A DNA stretch of 64,000 nucleotides from assembly GCF_009793355.1 (NCBI RefSeq), contig NZ_WTKP01000009.1:1-64000 (forward strand). The letters run 5' to 3'. The translations under genes and the position numbers were made by a program. Shown piece after piece: positions 43,103-52,188 of this stretch (position 1 is its first letter; each line of letters opens with the position of its first letter). Under the pieces are notes generated by a model. It was not told the DNA's origin, did not search any database, and saw only the letters and a list, made by a program, of their open reading frames with translations. This DNA is from Vreelandella zhuhanensis. Lineage in GTDB: Bacteria; Pseudomonadota; Gammaproteobacteria; Pseudomonadales; Halomonadaceae.

Positions 43103-44873
43103 CCGCGAATGGGCGCTGGCGCCTTTGAATCTGCGCCCCGCTGACGAGGTGATGCGTCTCGAGCGCTTGGGCAGCCTGCATGCATGCCGCTTGAGTTTTG
43201 TCCGCACCTTGATGCGCCAGATGGGGCGTCAGCGTTGGCAGGTGAGCCGGGTACGTTTCGACCTCGACGATAACGGCTATGGTACGGCGATATATCGTTT
43301 GCAAACGCCTTACGGCCGTTACCACGGGGTCATGTTTGCCCAGGCGCTAGATGACGAATGCCGCTCCGACCGAGTGATTGCCGAGGCCTGGGATATCACC
43401 TTCGGCCTGGTGGAAGGCGACGTGGACGACAGCCTGCTGGCGCAGATGGCAGCCAACGTGCCGCTTCAGGAGGCGGGCCGCCAGCATTCACAGGTATTGG
43501 TGCTTTCCCGTGCCAACAAAAGCCTGCGCAACTTTGCCCACTTTGTGGAAACGCTAGCCAACGGCAAGCAGCCGGACCCGCAGTGGCTGACACGGGTCGG
43601 TTACCTCTACCGCACCACGGCCGTCTACGGTAACGGAAAGTTTGGTATTGCCGACTTCGCCCGCCTGTATGACAACCCGGATTTCCGCCGCCCCTTCTCG
43701 GCGCAAATGGCCGGTGTTTATCTGCTGCGCCACTTCTCCATTGAACAGGTGGAGCATTTGGCCCGCTGCCAATCACCTGAAACCGCCTGCGAGCTTGCCA
43801 CCGAACTGCGCCGCTACTTGGGTATCGGCAATTCGACGGGGCTGGGCATGGCGCCATTTCTGATCAATCACCCGCAGCTAATTGCCCAGTGGGTGACCCA
43901 GCGTGAAACGGCATTGGCGCTGGCCCAGCACCAGGTGCCCAGCGAAGCAGAGCGTGCGCGGCTGATGGCACTGACGCGGCGTGCCCAGCAGCATTTAGCC
44001 GAAACCGTGACGGAAGACGTCGAACAAAGCGAGCGCAACGCGGCAACAGTCGCCGCTCTGCCAGATGTGCTGAACTGGCTGGAGAGCGTGCCACTGGATG
44101 ATAATCTCTGGGCACAGCTGGTGGCGTGGAGCGAGCGCACCCTATCGCTGGAAGCTCAGGAGCTCATTAACACGCTGCTGCTCGAGCTCTATCCCGAGCA
44201 AGTTGATCCCTTGGAAGAGCAGATGGGGGTGAATGAAAATCTCGATCTTGAGCCGGATATGCCGCTGATGCGCCTGCGCCAGCTGATCGAGACCCACTAC
44301 GGCTGGGCGCTGGCCCACGATTATGAAAGCCTTGATGGGGCTTACTGGTTCTGGTACCGCTCGGCAGAAAAAGAAGAACCACGCCTAGGGGTGCGACACG
44401 AAGAGCCGGGTGCTGAAAAAGAGATGCCTATTGCCATAGGGCCGCGTATAGCCCATAGCCATGCCGCTATCTGCGCGTTTCTGGAGGCGTCACCGCGAGC
44501 CAAAGTGGTCGATTTTTTGCTCGCCAAGCCTCGTCATAAAGAGATTATTCGCCGCGTACAGACGTTGGTAAAAGCTCCGTACGGGGATATCCACGCCAAT
44601 TTATGGCAACGCGACATGAAGCCGATGCACCTGCTGCGCGCCAAGCTGGCGTTTTTCGGTGCCAGTCGCTTCGATCCGAAGTCGGACCGTTGGGTGCGTA
44701 TCACCCTGTTCCAGGGGGCACCGTTGGTGGAAGAGCTCAACGCCGAGCCGAAAGACCTCAGCCACTTCGATGACTGGAGCTTCCCGCTGCAGCCACAGTA
44801 CACACAGGGTAGCGTGCAGCCTGCCGAACGGTCGCCGCAACATGAAGCTGCTCGTGGAGAAATGTCGCCATGA
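43095..44873 (+). CDS. 592-residue protein of unknown function in the BCCT operon
   Basis: I do not recognise this family. The protein is soluble, with no signal peptide or transmembrane segment. Features: a Trp/Arg-rich N-terminal region (QRWQVSRVRFDLDDNGYGTA, TPYGRYHGVMFAQALDDE), a central helical region with many charged residues (about 240-380), and a C-terminal part with conserved-looking aromatic and basic patches (HYGWALAHDYESLDGAYWFW, KAPYGDIHANLWQRDMKP). It overlaps the BCCT stop by 8 bp and the DUF3726 start by 4 bp, so it is translationally coupled on both sides. It probably encodes a catalytic step on the imported compound; that is inference only. Confidence 0.8.
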   Translation: MSNREWALAPLNLRPADEVMRLERLGSLHACRLSFVRTLMRQMGRQRWQVSRVRFDLDDNGYGTAIYRLQTPYGRYHGVMFAQALDDECRSDRVIAEAWDITFGLVEGDVDDSLLAQMAANVPLQEAGRQHSQVLVLSRANKSLRNFAHFVETLANGKQPDPQWLTRVGYLYRTTAVYGNGKFGIADFARLYDNPDFRRPFSAQMAGVYLLRHFSIEQVEHLARCQSPETACELATELRRYLGIGNSTGLGMAPFLINHPQLIAQWVTQRETALALAQHQVPSEAERARLMALTRRAQQHLAETVTEDVEQSERNAATVAALPDVLNWLESVPLDDNLWAQLVAWSERTLSLEAQELINTLLLELYPEQVDPLEEQMGVNENLDLEPDMPLMRLRQLIETHYGWALAHDYESLDGAYWFWYRSAEKEEPRLGVRHEEPGAEKEMPIAIGPRIAHSHAAICAFLEASPRAKVVDFLLAKPRHKEIIRRVQTLVKAPYGDIHANLWQRDMKPMHLLRAKLAFFGASRFDPKSDRWVRITLFQGAPLVEELNAEPKDLSHFDDWSFPLQPQYTQGSVQPAERSPQHEAARGEMSP

Positions 44874-45637
44874 AAGTCTCTTTTAATGAGCTGCAAGGGC
44901 TATGCCGAAAAGCCTTTACCGGGATTGGGTTTGAAGAGGGTGACGCTGCCGATGCCGCTGATATGGTGGCCTGGATGCAGTGCCACGGTTTTAACGCGGT
45001 GGACCAGCTCAACCGCGGGCTGGATTACCTGCTAGAGGAAGACCCTGAGGCGCTGCCCAAGGTAATTTATCAGGATGGCGATTTGGCGGTGCTGGATGGC
45101 CATGGCCAGAGCGTGCTGCGCAGTATCAGCCTGGCAACCGAGCTAGGGTTTGCGAAAGCGCGGGCACGTGGACTTTCCGTGGTCAAGATTCGACGCTGTC
45201 ACAACCGTCAGCTGATCATGGGCTATCTGTCGCGCTTGGCCGGGCGCGGCATCAACATTACCGCCTTCTGGCGCAACGCCCAGGAGCCGTTAACCGAACA
45301 GGTGGTGGGATTTCGGGCGGGCCATACCACGCCGGAAGTGCGCATCTATTCGGTGCGCGATGTGCCCGAAGAGAACGAACCCAACGACGGTATCACCTTG
45401 GTGATGGCCAACCATGTGGAGTTGCTGCCGTCTCTAGGGGCGGATCATGATCTCGACCTGCTGGCCCACCACTCGGAATCCGCGCTGATGGCCTGCCGCG
45501 AGCGCATGTTGAAAGATGGCATCGAGGTAGACGATGCCATCTGGGCACGCCTGAAAACCTTGGCTCATCGCATGCTGGTGGAATCTTCTGACGCCTCCCG
45601 AAGCGCCGCTGGTGCGGGCGTCAACGACAACGACTGA
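44870..45637 (+). CDS. DUF3726 domain protein
   Basis: 255 residues of the DUF3726 type. The first 70 residues (ELQGLCRKAFTGIGFEEGDA, VAWMQCHGFNAVDQLNRGLD) loosely recall the N-terminal fold of the Ldh2/YlbC NAD-dependent dehydrogenases; this is weak similarity. Other features: VLDGHGQSVLRSISLATELG, RRCHNRQLIMGYLSRLAGRG. The ATGA overlap with the 592-residue gene indicates coupling. RidA follows 21 bp downstream. The biochemical role is unknown. Confidence 0.75.
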   Translation: MKVSFNELQGLCRKAFTGIGFEEGDAADAADMVAWMQCHGFNAVDQLNRGLDYLLEEDPEALPKVIYQDGDLAVLDGHGQSVLRSISLATELGFAKARARGLSVVKIRRCHNRQLIMGYLSRLAGRGINITAFWRNAQEPLTEQVVGFRAGHTTPEVRIYSVRDVPEENEPNDGITLVMANHVELLPSLGADHDLDLLAHHSESALMACRERMLKDGIEVDDAIWARLKTLAHRMLVESSDASRSAAGAGVNDND

Positions 45638-45658
45638 TGGATTAATGAGGGCATCGTA

Positions 45659-46042
45659 ATGATTCAACCGGTAAAGACCGAGCTGTACGCCGCTAGGGCG
45701 CCACTAGAGTGGGCTGTGATCGGTAATGGCATCCTGTTCACCGCACAGATCCCTATCGGCGCCGATGGCGCCGTGGTAGACGGCGGTATCGAAGCACAAA
45801 CCCGCCAGACACTGGATAACTTGCAGCATACCTTGGAAAGCGCGGGTGCCAGCATGCAGCAGCTGACCCAGGTGTTGATCTACGTGACTCAACGCGAGGA
45901 TTTGGCCACGGTCAATCGGGTGTATGCAGAATATGTAGCAGCGCCTTATCCCAATCGCGCCGCCATTATCGTTACCGGGTTTGCGCGAGAAGAGATGCGG
46001 GTAGAAATGGTGGCGTATGCTGCCGTCGACGGTGCCGTTTAG
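45659..46042 (+). CDS. RidA/YjgF-family enamine/imine deaminase
   Basis: 127 residues of the RidA family, which hydrolyse reactive enamine/imine intermediates. Motifs: NGILFTAQIPIG, ETL-like QTLDNLQHTLESAGASMQQ, LIYVTQREDLATVN and NRAAIIVTGFAREEMRVEM, with the Arg used for carboxylate binding in the PNRAA segment. As the last gene of the operon it suggests that the pathway makes an imine or enamine from an amine substrate. It is convergent with the regulator at 46054. Confidence 0.85.
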   Translation: MIQPVKTELYAARAPLEWAVIGNGILFTAQIPIGADGAVVDGGIEAQTRQTLDNLQHTLESAGASMQQLTQVLIYVTQREDLATVNRVYAEYVAAPYPNRAAIIVTGFAREEMRVEMVAYAAVDGAV

Positions 46043-46053
46043 CACTACAAAGC

Positions 46054-47106
46054 TTATAGAGCATCAACATGCATTATTACTCCACATCGGTGAGGACTAT
46101 ACCCTGGAAGGCCCTCAACCGCCTTTTGAAATAACGTGTCACGCAGCAACGCCAGGATGGCGATCAAATTCGGCTCAGCCAGGCTACGCTGGTGACAAAT
46201 AAACAGGTAGTCCTCCATTGCCAAGGGGACGAAGTCGAGGCCGAAGCGTTGTGCCGCCGCTTCCACCCCGAAGCCCGCATCGGCCATGCCGGCGGCTACA
46301 TAGGCGGCTACCGCCGAGTGGGTGTACTCCTCCGTTTCATAGCCGTGGATATGCGACGCCGAAATATCCGCCTCCGCCAGCAGGCTATCGAAAAGCGCCC
46401 GTGTGCCGGAAGCCTCCTGGCGATTTATAAAGCGCACCGTCCTGTCTGCCAGTGCCTTCACCCCGCTGATTCCCCTAGGGTTACCCAGCGCTACCATCAA
46501 CCCTTGGCGACGGGAGATGAACCCGATCGCCCGGTGGCTGCGCCGCTTAAGCAGGTCGCGATAGTTGCGGCTCACCGCTTTGCCCACCTCTCCCCGAGGC
46601 AGGTGGAAGCCGGCCAGATCGCAGGCGCCGCGATTGAGTGCCGCCAAGGCTTCTCGGGGGCTGCAGTACTGTAGGTCAAGGCGCAGCCCCCGAAGATGCT
46701 TCGGCAGTAACTCCACGGCGAAGCCGTGACTGGCATGCAGGCGCAGCACCGGCTGCATGCCCTTCAGCTGCTGCTCGATGGCCAGATTGAGCTCTGAGCC
46801 TAGGCTCTCCAGCTGAGGGCCCAGCCGGGCGTTCACCCGCTGCTCGGCCCACAGCAGTTTCTCGCCCAGTGGTGAGAGTCGCGCTCCTCGCCCACGTTCG
46901 AGCTCGACGAGGGCGATGCCGAAGAACTCCCCCCACCTCTTGAGCAGGTTCCAGGCGTGTCGATAGGAGATGCCCACGTCCTCGGCCGCCCGGGTCAGCT
47001 TGCCATGGCGATGCACCGCCTCGAGCAGCAGGAACAGCGCCGGGGCGATCTGGTTGCCTGCCTCATCGCTGAAACTCCAGGCGGGTGTGATCATGATTCG
47101 CTTCAT
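46054..47106 (-). CDS. ModE-like HTH regulator with periplasmic-binding-like effector domain
   Basis: 350 residues. The N-terminus is a ModE/LysR-like winged helix-turn-helix (LLEAVHRHGKLTRAAEDVG, ISYRHAWNLLKRWGEFFG). The C-terminal two thirds is a type-2 periplasmic-binding-protein-like domain (GVKALADRTVRFINRQEASG, GTRALFDSLL, YTHSAVAAYVAAGMADAGFG). Such regulators usually sit beside molybdenum-enzyme operons and may sense molybdate, cofactor or formate. It is divergent from fdsG across 131 bp and probably controls the formate dehydrogenase operon. Start ATG 47106 or 47094; neither has a good ribosome site. Confidence 0.8.
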   Translation of the reverse strand: MKRIMITPAWSFSDEAGNQIAPALFLLLEAVHRHGKLTRAAEDVGISYRHAWNLLKRWGEFFGIALVELERGRGARLSPLGEKLLWAEQRVNARLGPQLESLGSELNLAIEQQLKGMQPVLRLHASHGFAVELLPKHLRGLRLDLQYCSPREALAALNRGACDLAGFHLPRGEVGKAVSRNYRDLLKRRSHRAIGFISRRQGLMVALGNPRGISGVKALADRTVRFINRQEASGTRALFDSLLAEADISASHIHGYETEEYTHSAVAAYVAAGMADAGFGVEAAAQRFGLDFVPLAMEDYLFICHQRSLAEPNLIAILALLRDTLFQKAVEGLPGYSPHRCGVIMHVDAL

Positions 47107-47168
47107 AGGAACAAAGTTTCATATTTTGTGATTTCAGAGCCTATGCTAGCTTTGATCTTTAGCGTAGC

Positions 47169-47200
47169 GCACGCATTTTTTTAAATATGTAATCGCGTGC
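47169..47200. promoter_or_regulatory. dyad in the fds promoter region
   Basis: GCACGC and GCGTGC flank an A/T-rich 20-base spacer in the divergent region, followed by TATATAA near 47202. It could be an operator for the ModE-like regulator or part of the fds promoter. Confidence 0.35.
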
Positions 47201-47237
47201 ATATATAAGCAGCGACAACAAGAATCGGGGAAGTGCG

Positions 47238-47732
47238 ATGAGAGAGTCTCGAGAGTGGACGCCGCAGTCGATCCAGACCGAGATCGACGCCCTAAAGCAT
47301 AAGCCGGGGGCTCTGCTTCCCATCCTGCATGCCATCCAGGATCGCTTCGGCTTCGTCCCCGAGGGGGCGGTGCCGATCATCGCCGAATCGCTGGGCCAGA
47401 CCCGTACCGAGGTGCACGGGGTGATCAGTTTTTATCACCACTTTCGTACCTCACCGCCGGGGCGCCATGTGCTCCAGGTCTGCCGTGCCGAAGCCTGCCA
47501 GTCGGTGGGCGGCCGCGCTTTGGAGGCCCATGCCAAGGCGCGCCTCGGCATCGACTATCACCAGACCACCACGGATCGGGAGATCACCCTGGAGGCCGTC
47601 TACTGCCTGGGCAACTGCGCCTGCGGCCCCTCGATTCGCGTCGGCAACGAGGTATGGGGGCGGGTTACGCCCACCGCCTTCGACGCCTTGGTCGACGAGC
47701 TATGCACCCAACCCCTGGAGGTGATCGGATGA
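47238..47732 (+). CDS. fdsG: NAD-dependent formate dehydrogenase gamma subunit FdsG
   Basis: 164 residues, NuoE-like. It carries a [2Fe-2S] cluster on CRAEACQSVGG and CLGNCACGPS and transfers electrons within the cytoplasmic FdsGBAD complex. GGGGAAG lies before the ATG. The N-terminal helical part (AIQDRFGFVPEGAVPIIAES) is typical of the 24-kDa subunit. The stop overlaps the fdsB start (ATGA). Confidence 0.92.
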   Translation: MRESREWTPQSIQTEIDALKHKPGALLPILHAIQDRFGFVPEGAVPIIAESLGQTRTEVHGVISFYHHFRTSPPGRHVLQVCRAEACQSVGGRALEAHAKARLGIDYHQTTTDREITLEAVYCLGNCACGPSIRVGNEVWGRVTPTAFDALVDELCTQPLEVIG

Positions 47733-49285
47733 GCTTTCGCGTCTTCGTACCCCGCGATACTACCGCCCTCTCCCTGGGCGCCGATGCCGTCGCCGCTCGT
47801 CTCGAACGCGAGGCCGCTACCCGCGGCCTCGAGATGACCGTGGTGCGCAATGGTTCCCGTGGCGCCGCCTGGCTCGAGCCCCTGGTCGAGGTCGAGACCG
47901 TCAACGGTCGCGTTGCCTACGGCCCCGTCACTCCCGGCGACGTCCCGGCCCTGCTCGACAGCGGCCTGCTCGAAGGCAACGTCAGCCACCCGCTGGCGCG
48001 GGGCCTCACGGAGGAGATCGACTATTTCGCCCGCCAGCAGCGCCTGACCTTCGCGCGTATCGGCATTACCGACCCGCTATCGATTGACGACTACCGCGCC
48101 CACAGGGGCTTCTGCGGCCTTGAAGCAGCGCTGCGACGCGAGCCACAGGACATCGTCGAGGAAGTCAAAGCCTCGGGCCTACGCGGGCGTGGCGGCGCGG
48201 CCTTCCCCACCGGCATTAAGTGGCAGACGGTGCTCGACACCCCGGCTGATCAGAAGTACATCGTCTGCAACGCCGACGAGGGCGATTCAGGCACCTTCGC
48301 CGACCGCCTGGCGATGGAGTGCGACCCCTATATGCTGATCGAAGGTATGGCCATCGCCGGGCTTGCTGTCGAGGCGACCCAGGGCTATATCTACCTGCGC
48401 TCCGAATACCCGCTGGCCAAACAGATTCTCGACGAAGCGATTGCCCGCGCCGAACAGGCCGGCTATCTGGGTGACAATCTTTGCGGCAGCGGCCGTGTCT
48501 TCCACCTGGAGGTACGCCTCGGCGCCGGGGCCTATATCTGTGGCGAGGAAACTTCGCTACTCGAAAGCCTGGAAGGCAAGCGCGGCATGGTGCGCTTCAA
48601 GCCTCCCCTGCCCGCCATTGAAGGGCTGTTTGGCCTCCCCACGGTGGTCAACAACGTCCTGTCGCTGGCCGCCGTGCCGTTTATCCTCTCCGAGGGCGCC
48701 GAAGCCTACGCCTCCCATGGCATGGGCCGCTCCCGGGGCACCCTGGCGCTGCAACTGGCGGGTAACGTTCAGCGCGGTGGCCTGGTGGAGTTGGCCTTCG
48801 GCACCACCCTGCGCACCCTGATGGAAGAGTTCGGCGGCGGCACCGCCAGCGGCCGGCCCCTGCGCGCTGTGCAGGTGGGCGGCCCGCTGTGTGCCTACCT
48901 GCCCGAGAGCCAGTGGGATATGCCGCTGGACTACGAAACCTTCGCCGACGTCGGTGCGGGCGTCGGCCACGGTGGCGTGGTGATGTTCGACGAGAGCGTG
49001 GACATGGCCGAACAGGCCCGTTTCTCGATGGAGTTCTGCAAGGTGGAATCCTGCGGCAAGTGCACGCCCTGCCGTATTGGCTCGACCCGCGGCGTGGAGG
49101 TGATCGACCGCATCCGCGCCGACCAACATCGCGAGGCCAATCTCGCCCTGCTCCATGACCTCTGCGAAACGATGGTGGATGGCTCGCTGTGCGCCATGGG
49201 TGGCATGACCCCCTTCCCGGTGCAAAGCGCGCTCAAACACTTCCCCGATGACTTCCAGCGGACGGCAGATGGAGACAGATCATGA
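47729..49285 (+). CDS. fdsB: NAD-dependent formate dehydrogenase beta subunit FdsB
   Basis: 518 residues. A thioredoxin-like N-terminus (SFRVFVPRDTTALSLGADAV) is fused to a NuoF-like part: FMN/NADH sites GLRGRGGAAFPTGIKW, CNADEGDSGTFADR and GAGAYICGEETSLLESLEG, then a 4Fe-4S motif ESCGKCTPCRIGS. It reduces NAD+ with electrons from formate. The true start is the ATG at 47729, overlapping the fdsG stop; an earlier in-frame start at 47654 lies inside fdsG. Its stop overlaps the fdsA ATG. Confidence 0.92.
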   Translation: MSFRVFVPRDTTALSLGADAVAARLEREAATRGLEMTVVRNGSRGAAWLEPLVEVETVNGRVAYGPVTPGDVPALLDSGLLEGNVSHPLARGLTEEIDYFARQQRLTFARIGITDPLSIDDYRAHRGFCGLEAALRREPQDIVEEVKASGLRGRGGAAFPTGIKWQTVLDTPADQKYIVCNADEGDSGTFADRLAMECDPYMLIEGMAIAGLAVEATQGYIYLRSEYPLAKQILDEAIARAEQAGYLGDNLCGSGRVFHLEVRLGAGAYICGEETSLLESLEGKRGMVRFKPPLPAIEGLFGLPTVVNNVLSLAAVPFILSEGAEAYASHGMGRSRGTLALQLAGNVQRGGLVELAFGTTLRTLMEEFGGGTASGRPLRAVQVGGPLCAYLPESQWDMPLDYETFADVGAGVGHGGVVMFDESVDMAEQARFSMEFCKVESCGKCTPCRIGSTRGVEVIDRIRADQHREANLALLHDLCETMVDGSLCAMGGMTPFPVQSALKHFPDDFQRTADGDRS

Positions 49286-52188
49286 TTGAACATTACGATC
49301 CCAAGCAGCATTCCAGAAACACCGAGTACGCCAAAGATCTCGGCACGCCCTTCCCGACCCAGGCCGTAGGCGCAGTCTCGGTTAGCCTTGAAATCGATGG
49401 CGTGGCGATCACGGTGCCTGAGGGCACCTCGGTGCTGCGTGCCGCGGCCCTGGTCGACATCAATATTCCCAAGCTGTGCGCCACCGACAGCCTGGAGCCC
49501 TTCGGTTCCTGCCGGCTGTGCGCCGTCCAGGTGGCAGGCAAACGCGGCTACCCAGCCGCCTGCACCACGTCGGTAGCCGAGGGCATGCAGGTCACCACTC
49601 AGAACGAGCGGCTGGCCAAGCTGCGCCGCAACGTCATGGAGCTGTACATCTCCGATCACCCCCTGGATTGCCTAACCTGCCCCGCCAACGGCGACTGCGA
49701 ACTGCAGGACATGGCCGGTAGCGTGGGGCTACGCGAAGTGCGCTACGGGTTCGAGGGCGAGAACCACCTGCAGGCCACCATAGACGAATCCAACCCCTAC
49801 TTCAGCTTTGACCCCAGCAAGTGCATCGTCTGCTCGCGCTGCGTGCGCGCCTGCGAGGAAGTCCAAGGCACCTTTGCCCTGACCATCGACGGTCGGGGGT
49901 TCGAATCCAAAGTCTCGGCGGGACAGGCGGATGCGTTCATGGACTCGGACTGCGTCTCCTGCGGCGCCTGCGTCCAGGCCTGCCCCACGGCCACGCTGAT
50001 GGAGAAGAGCGTCATTGATCACGGCGTGCCCGAGCACAGTGTTGTTACCACCTGCGCTTACTGCGGCGTGGGCTGCTCGTTCGAAGCCCAGATGAAGGGC
50101 GACCAGCTGGTGCGCATGGTGCCTTACAAGGGCGGCGACGCCAACCACGGCCACTCCTGCGTCAAGGGGCGCTTTGCCTTTGGCTATGCCACCCACCCGG
50201 ATCGTCTGACGACGCCGATGATCCGCGAGACCATCGACCAGCCTTGGCGCGAGGCAAGCTGGGAAGAAGCCATTGGCTTTGCTGCAAGCCGTCTTAAGGC
50301 GATTCAGGCAGAGCACGGCCGCGAAAGCATCGGTGGCATCACCTCTTCGCGCTGCACCAACGAAGAGACCTACCTGGTGCAGAAACTGATTCGCGCGGCC
50401 TTCGGCAATAACAACACCGATACCTGTGCACGGGTCTGTCACTCGCCCACCGGCTATGGCCTGAAGACCACCCTCGGCGAGTCGGCGGGCACCCAGACCT
50501 TCGATTCAGTCATGAAAGCTGACGCGATTATCGTAATTGGCGCTAACCCCACCGACGCCCACCCGGTGTTCGGTTCGCTGATGCGCAAACGGCTGCGTCA
50601 AGGCGCGAAGCTGATCGTCGCCGACCCGCGGCACATCGACCTGCTCAAGACCCCGCACCTGCGCGATGCCCAGCACCTGCCGCTGCGTCCTGGCACCAAC
50701 GTGGCACTGATCAATGCCCTGGGGCACGTCGTAGTGACGGAAGGTCTGGAAGACAAGGCGTTTGTCGCCAAGCGCTGCGACACCGATGCCTATCAGAGCT
50801 GGCGTGAGTTTATCGCCGACCCGCGCCATTCTCCCGAGGCCAGCGAGGCGATTACCGGCGTATCCGCCGAGGCCGTGCGCTGCGCCGCACGCACTTACGC
50901 CACGGCCGGCAACGGTGCCATCTACTACGGGTTGGGCGTCACCGAGCACAGCCAGGGTTCCACCATGGTAATGGGGATCGCCAACCTGGCCATGGCCACC
51001 GGCAATATCGGCCGCGAGGGCGTGGGAGTGAATCCGCTACGCGGTCAGAACAATGTCCAGGGCGCCTGCGACATGGGTTCCTTCCCCCACGAGCTGCCCG
51101 GCTACCAGCACGTTGCCGACCCGGTAGCTCGAGGCCGCTTCGAGGCTGCCTGGGGGGTGACGCTTGACGACGAGCCGGGGCTGCGCATACCCAACATGTT
51201 CGACGCTGCCCTCGAGGGCAGTTTCAAGGCGCTTTACGTGCAGGGCGAGGACATCGCCCAATCCGATCCCAACACCCAGCACGTCGAGGCCGCGCTGCGT
51301 TCGCTGGACTGCCTGATCGTCCAGGACATCTTCCTCAACGAGACCGCCAAGTATGCCCACGTGCTGCTGCCGGGTTCGTCTTTCCTGGAGAAGGACGGCA
51401 CCTTCACCAACGCCGAGCGGCGCATCAACCGGGTGCGCAAGGTAATGCCACCGGTTGCCGGCAAGCAAGACTGGGAAGTGACCCAGGACTTGGCCAATGC
51501 GCTGGGCTACCCGATGAACTACGCCCATCCGTCCGAAATCATGGACGAGATCGCCGGGCTGACGCCGAGCTTCGCCGGGGTCAGCTACGCCAAGCTCGAG
51601 GAACAGGGCAGCCTGCAGTGGCCCTGCAACGCCGAATACCCGCTGGGCATGCCGACCTTGCACGAGGTCGACTTCCCCATTGGGCTGGGCCGCTTTGCGA
51701 TTACCGAATATGTGGCTACCGAAGAGCGTGCCAACCGCCGCTTCCCGCTGTTGCTGACCACCGGACGTATTCTCAGCCAGTACAATGTCGGTGCCCAGAC
51801 GCGGCGTACCGACAACCAGCGCTGGCACGACGAGGATGTGTTGGAGCTGCACCCCTCCGACGCCGAGCTGCGCGGCGTCCGCGATGGTGATTGGCTAGGT
51901 ATCACCAGCCGCGCTGGGCAAACGGTGCTGCGCGCCCGGCTTAGCGAGCGCATGCAGCCAGGGGTGGTCTACACCACCTTCCACCACCCGGGCAGCGGTG
52001 CCAACGTGATCACCACCGATAACTCCGACTGGGCTACCAACTGCCCCGAATACAAGGTCACCGCAGTGCAGGTGGAAAAGGTCAGCCAGCCCTCCGCCTG
52101 GCAACAACGCTTCGATGCATTCGACCAAACCCAGCGCGGCCACCTGACCGGCGCTCGGGAGACGTCGGGCAAGGCGGCCACTCCATGA
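49282..52188 (+). CDS. fdsA: NAD-dependent formate dehydrogenase molybdenum subunit FdsA
   Basis: 968 residues; oxidises formate to CO2 at a bis-MGD molybdenum centre. The N-terminus has a [2Fe-2S] domain (CRLC, PAACTTS), the His/Cys-ligated HPLDCLTCPANGDCEL motif and two 4Fe-4S motifs (CIVCSRCVRACEE, CVSCGACVQACP). The catalytic domain follows with its own 4Fe-4S (CAYCGVGCSF, HSCVKGRF), the Mo-ligand Cys386 followed by His in CARVCHSPTGYG, and the C-terminal MGD-binding region (TGRILSQYNVGAQTRRT). Cys386 falls at the same number as in Rhodobacter FdsA as I recall it. It overlaps both neighbours by 4 bp. Confidence 0.94.
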   Translation: MIEHYDPKQHSRNTEYAKDLGTPFPTQAVGAVSVSLEIDGVAITVPEGTSVLRAAALVDINIPKLCATDSLEPFGSCRLCAVQVAGKRGYPAACTTSVAEGMQVTTQNERLAKLRRNVMELYISDHPLDCLTCPANGDCELQDMAGSVGLREVRYGFEGENHLQATIDESNPYFSFDPSKCIVCSRCVRACEEVQGTFALTIDGRGFESKVSAGQADAFMDSDCVSCGACVQACPTATLMEKSVIDHGVPEHSVVTTCAYCGVGCSFEAQMKGDQLVRMVPYKGGDANHGHSCVKGRFAFGYATHPDRLTTPMIRETIDQPWREASWEEAIGFAASRLKAIQAEHGRESIGGITSSRCTNEETYLVQKLIRAAFGNNNTDTCARVCHSPTGYGLKTTLGESAGTQTFDSVMKADAIIVIGANPTDAHPVFGSLMRKRLRQGAKLIVADPRHIDLLKTPHLRDAQHLPLRPGTNVALINALGHVVVTEGLEDKAFVAKRCDTDAYQSWREFIADPRHSPEASEAITGVSAEAVRCAARTYATAGNGAIYYGLGVTEHSQGSTMVMGIANLAMATGNIGREGVGVNPLRGQNNVQGACDMGSFPHELPGYQHVADPVARGRFEAAWGVTLDDEPGLRIPNMFDAALEGSFKALYVQGEDIAQSDPNTQHVEAALRSLDCLIVQDIFLNETAKYAHVLLPGSSFLEKDGTFTNAERRINRVRKVMPPVAGKQDWEVTQDLANALGYPMNYAHPSEIMDEIAGLTPSFAGVSYAKLEEQGSLQWPCNAEYPLGMPTLHEVDFPIGLGRFAITEYVATEERANRRFPLLLTTGRILSQYNVGAQTRRTDNQRWHDEDVLELHPSDAELRGVRDGDWLGITSRAGQTVLRARLSERMQPGVVYTTFHHPGSGANVITTDNSDWATNCPEYKVTAVQVEKVSQPSAWQQRFDAFDQTQRGHLTGARETSGKAATP

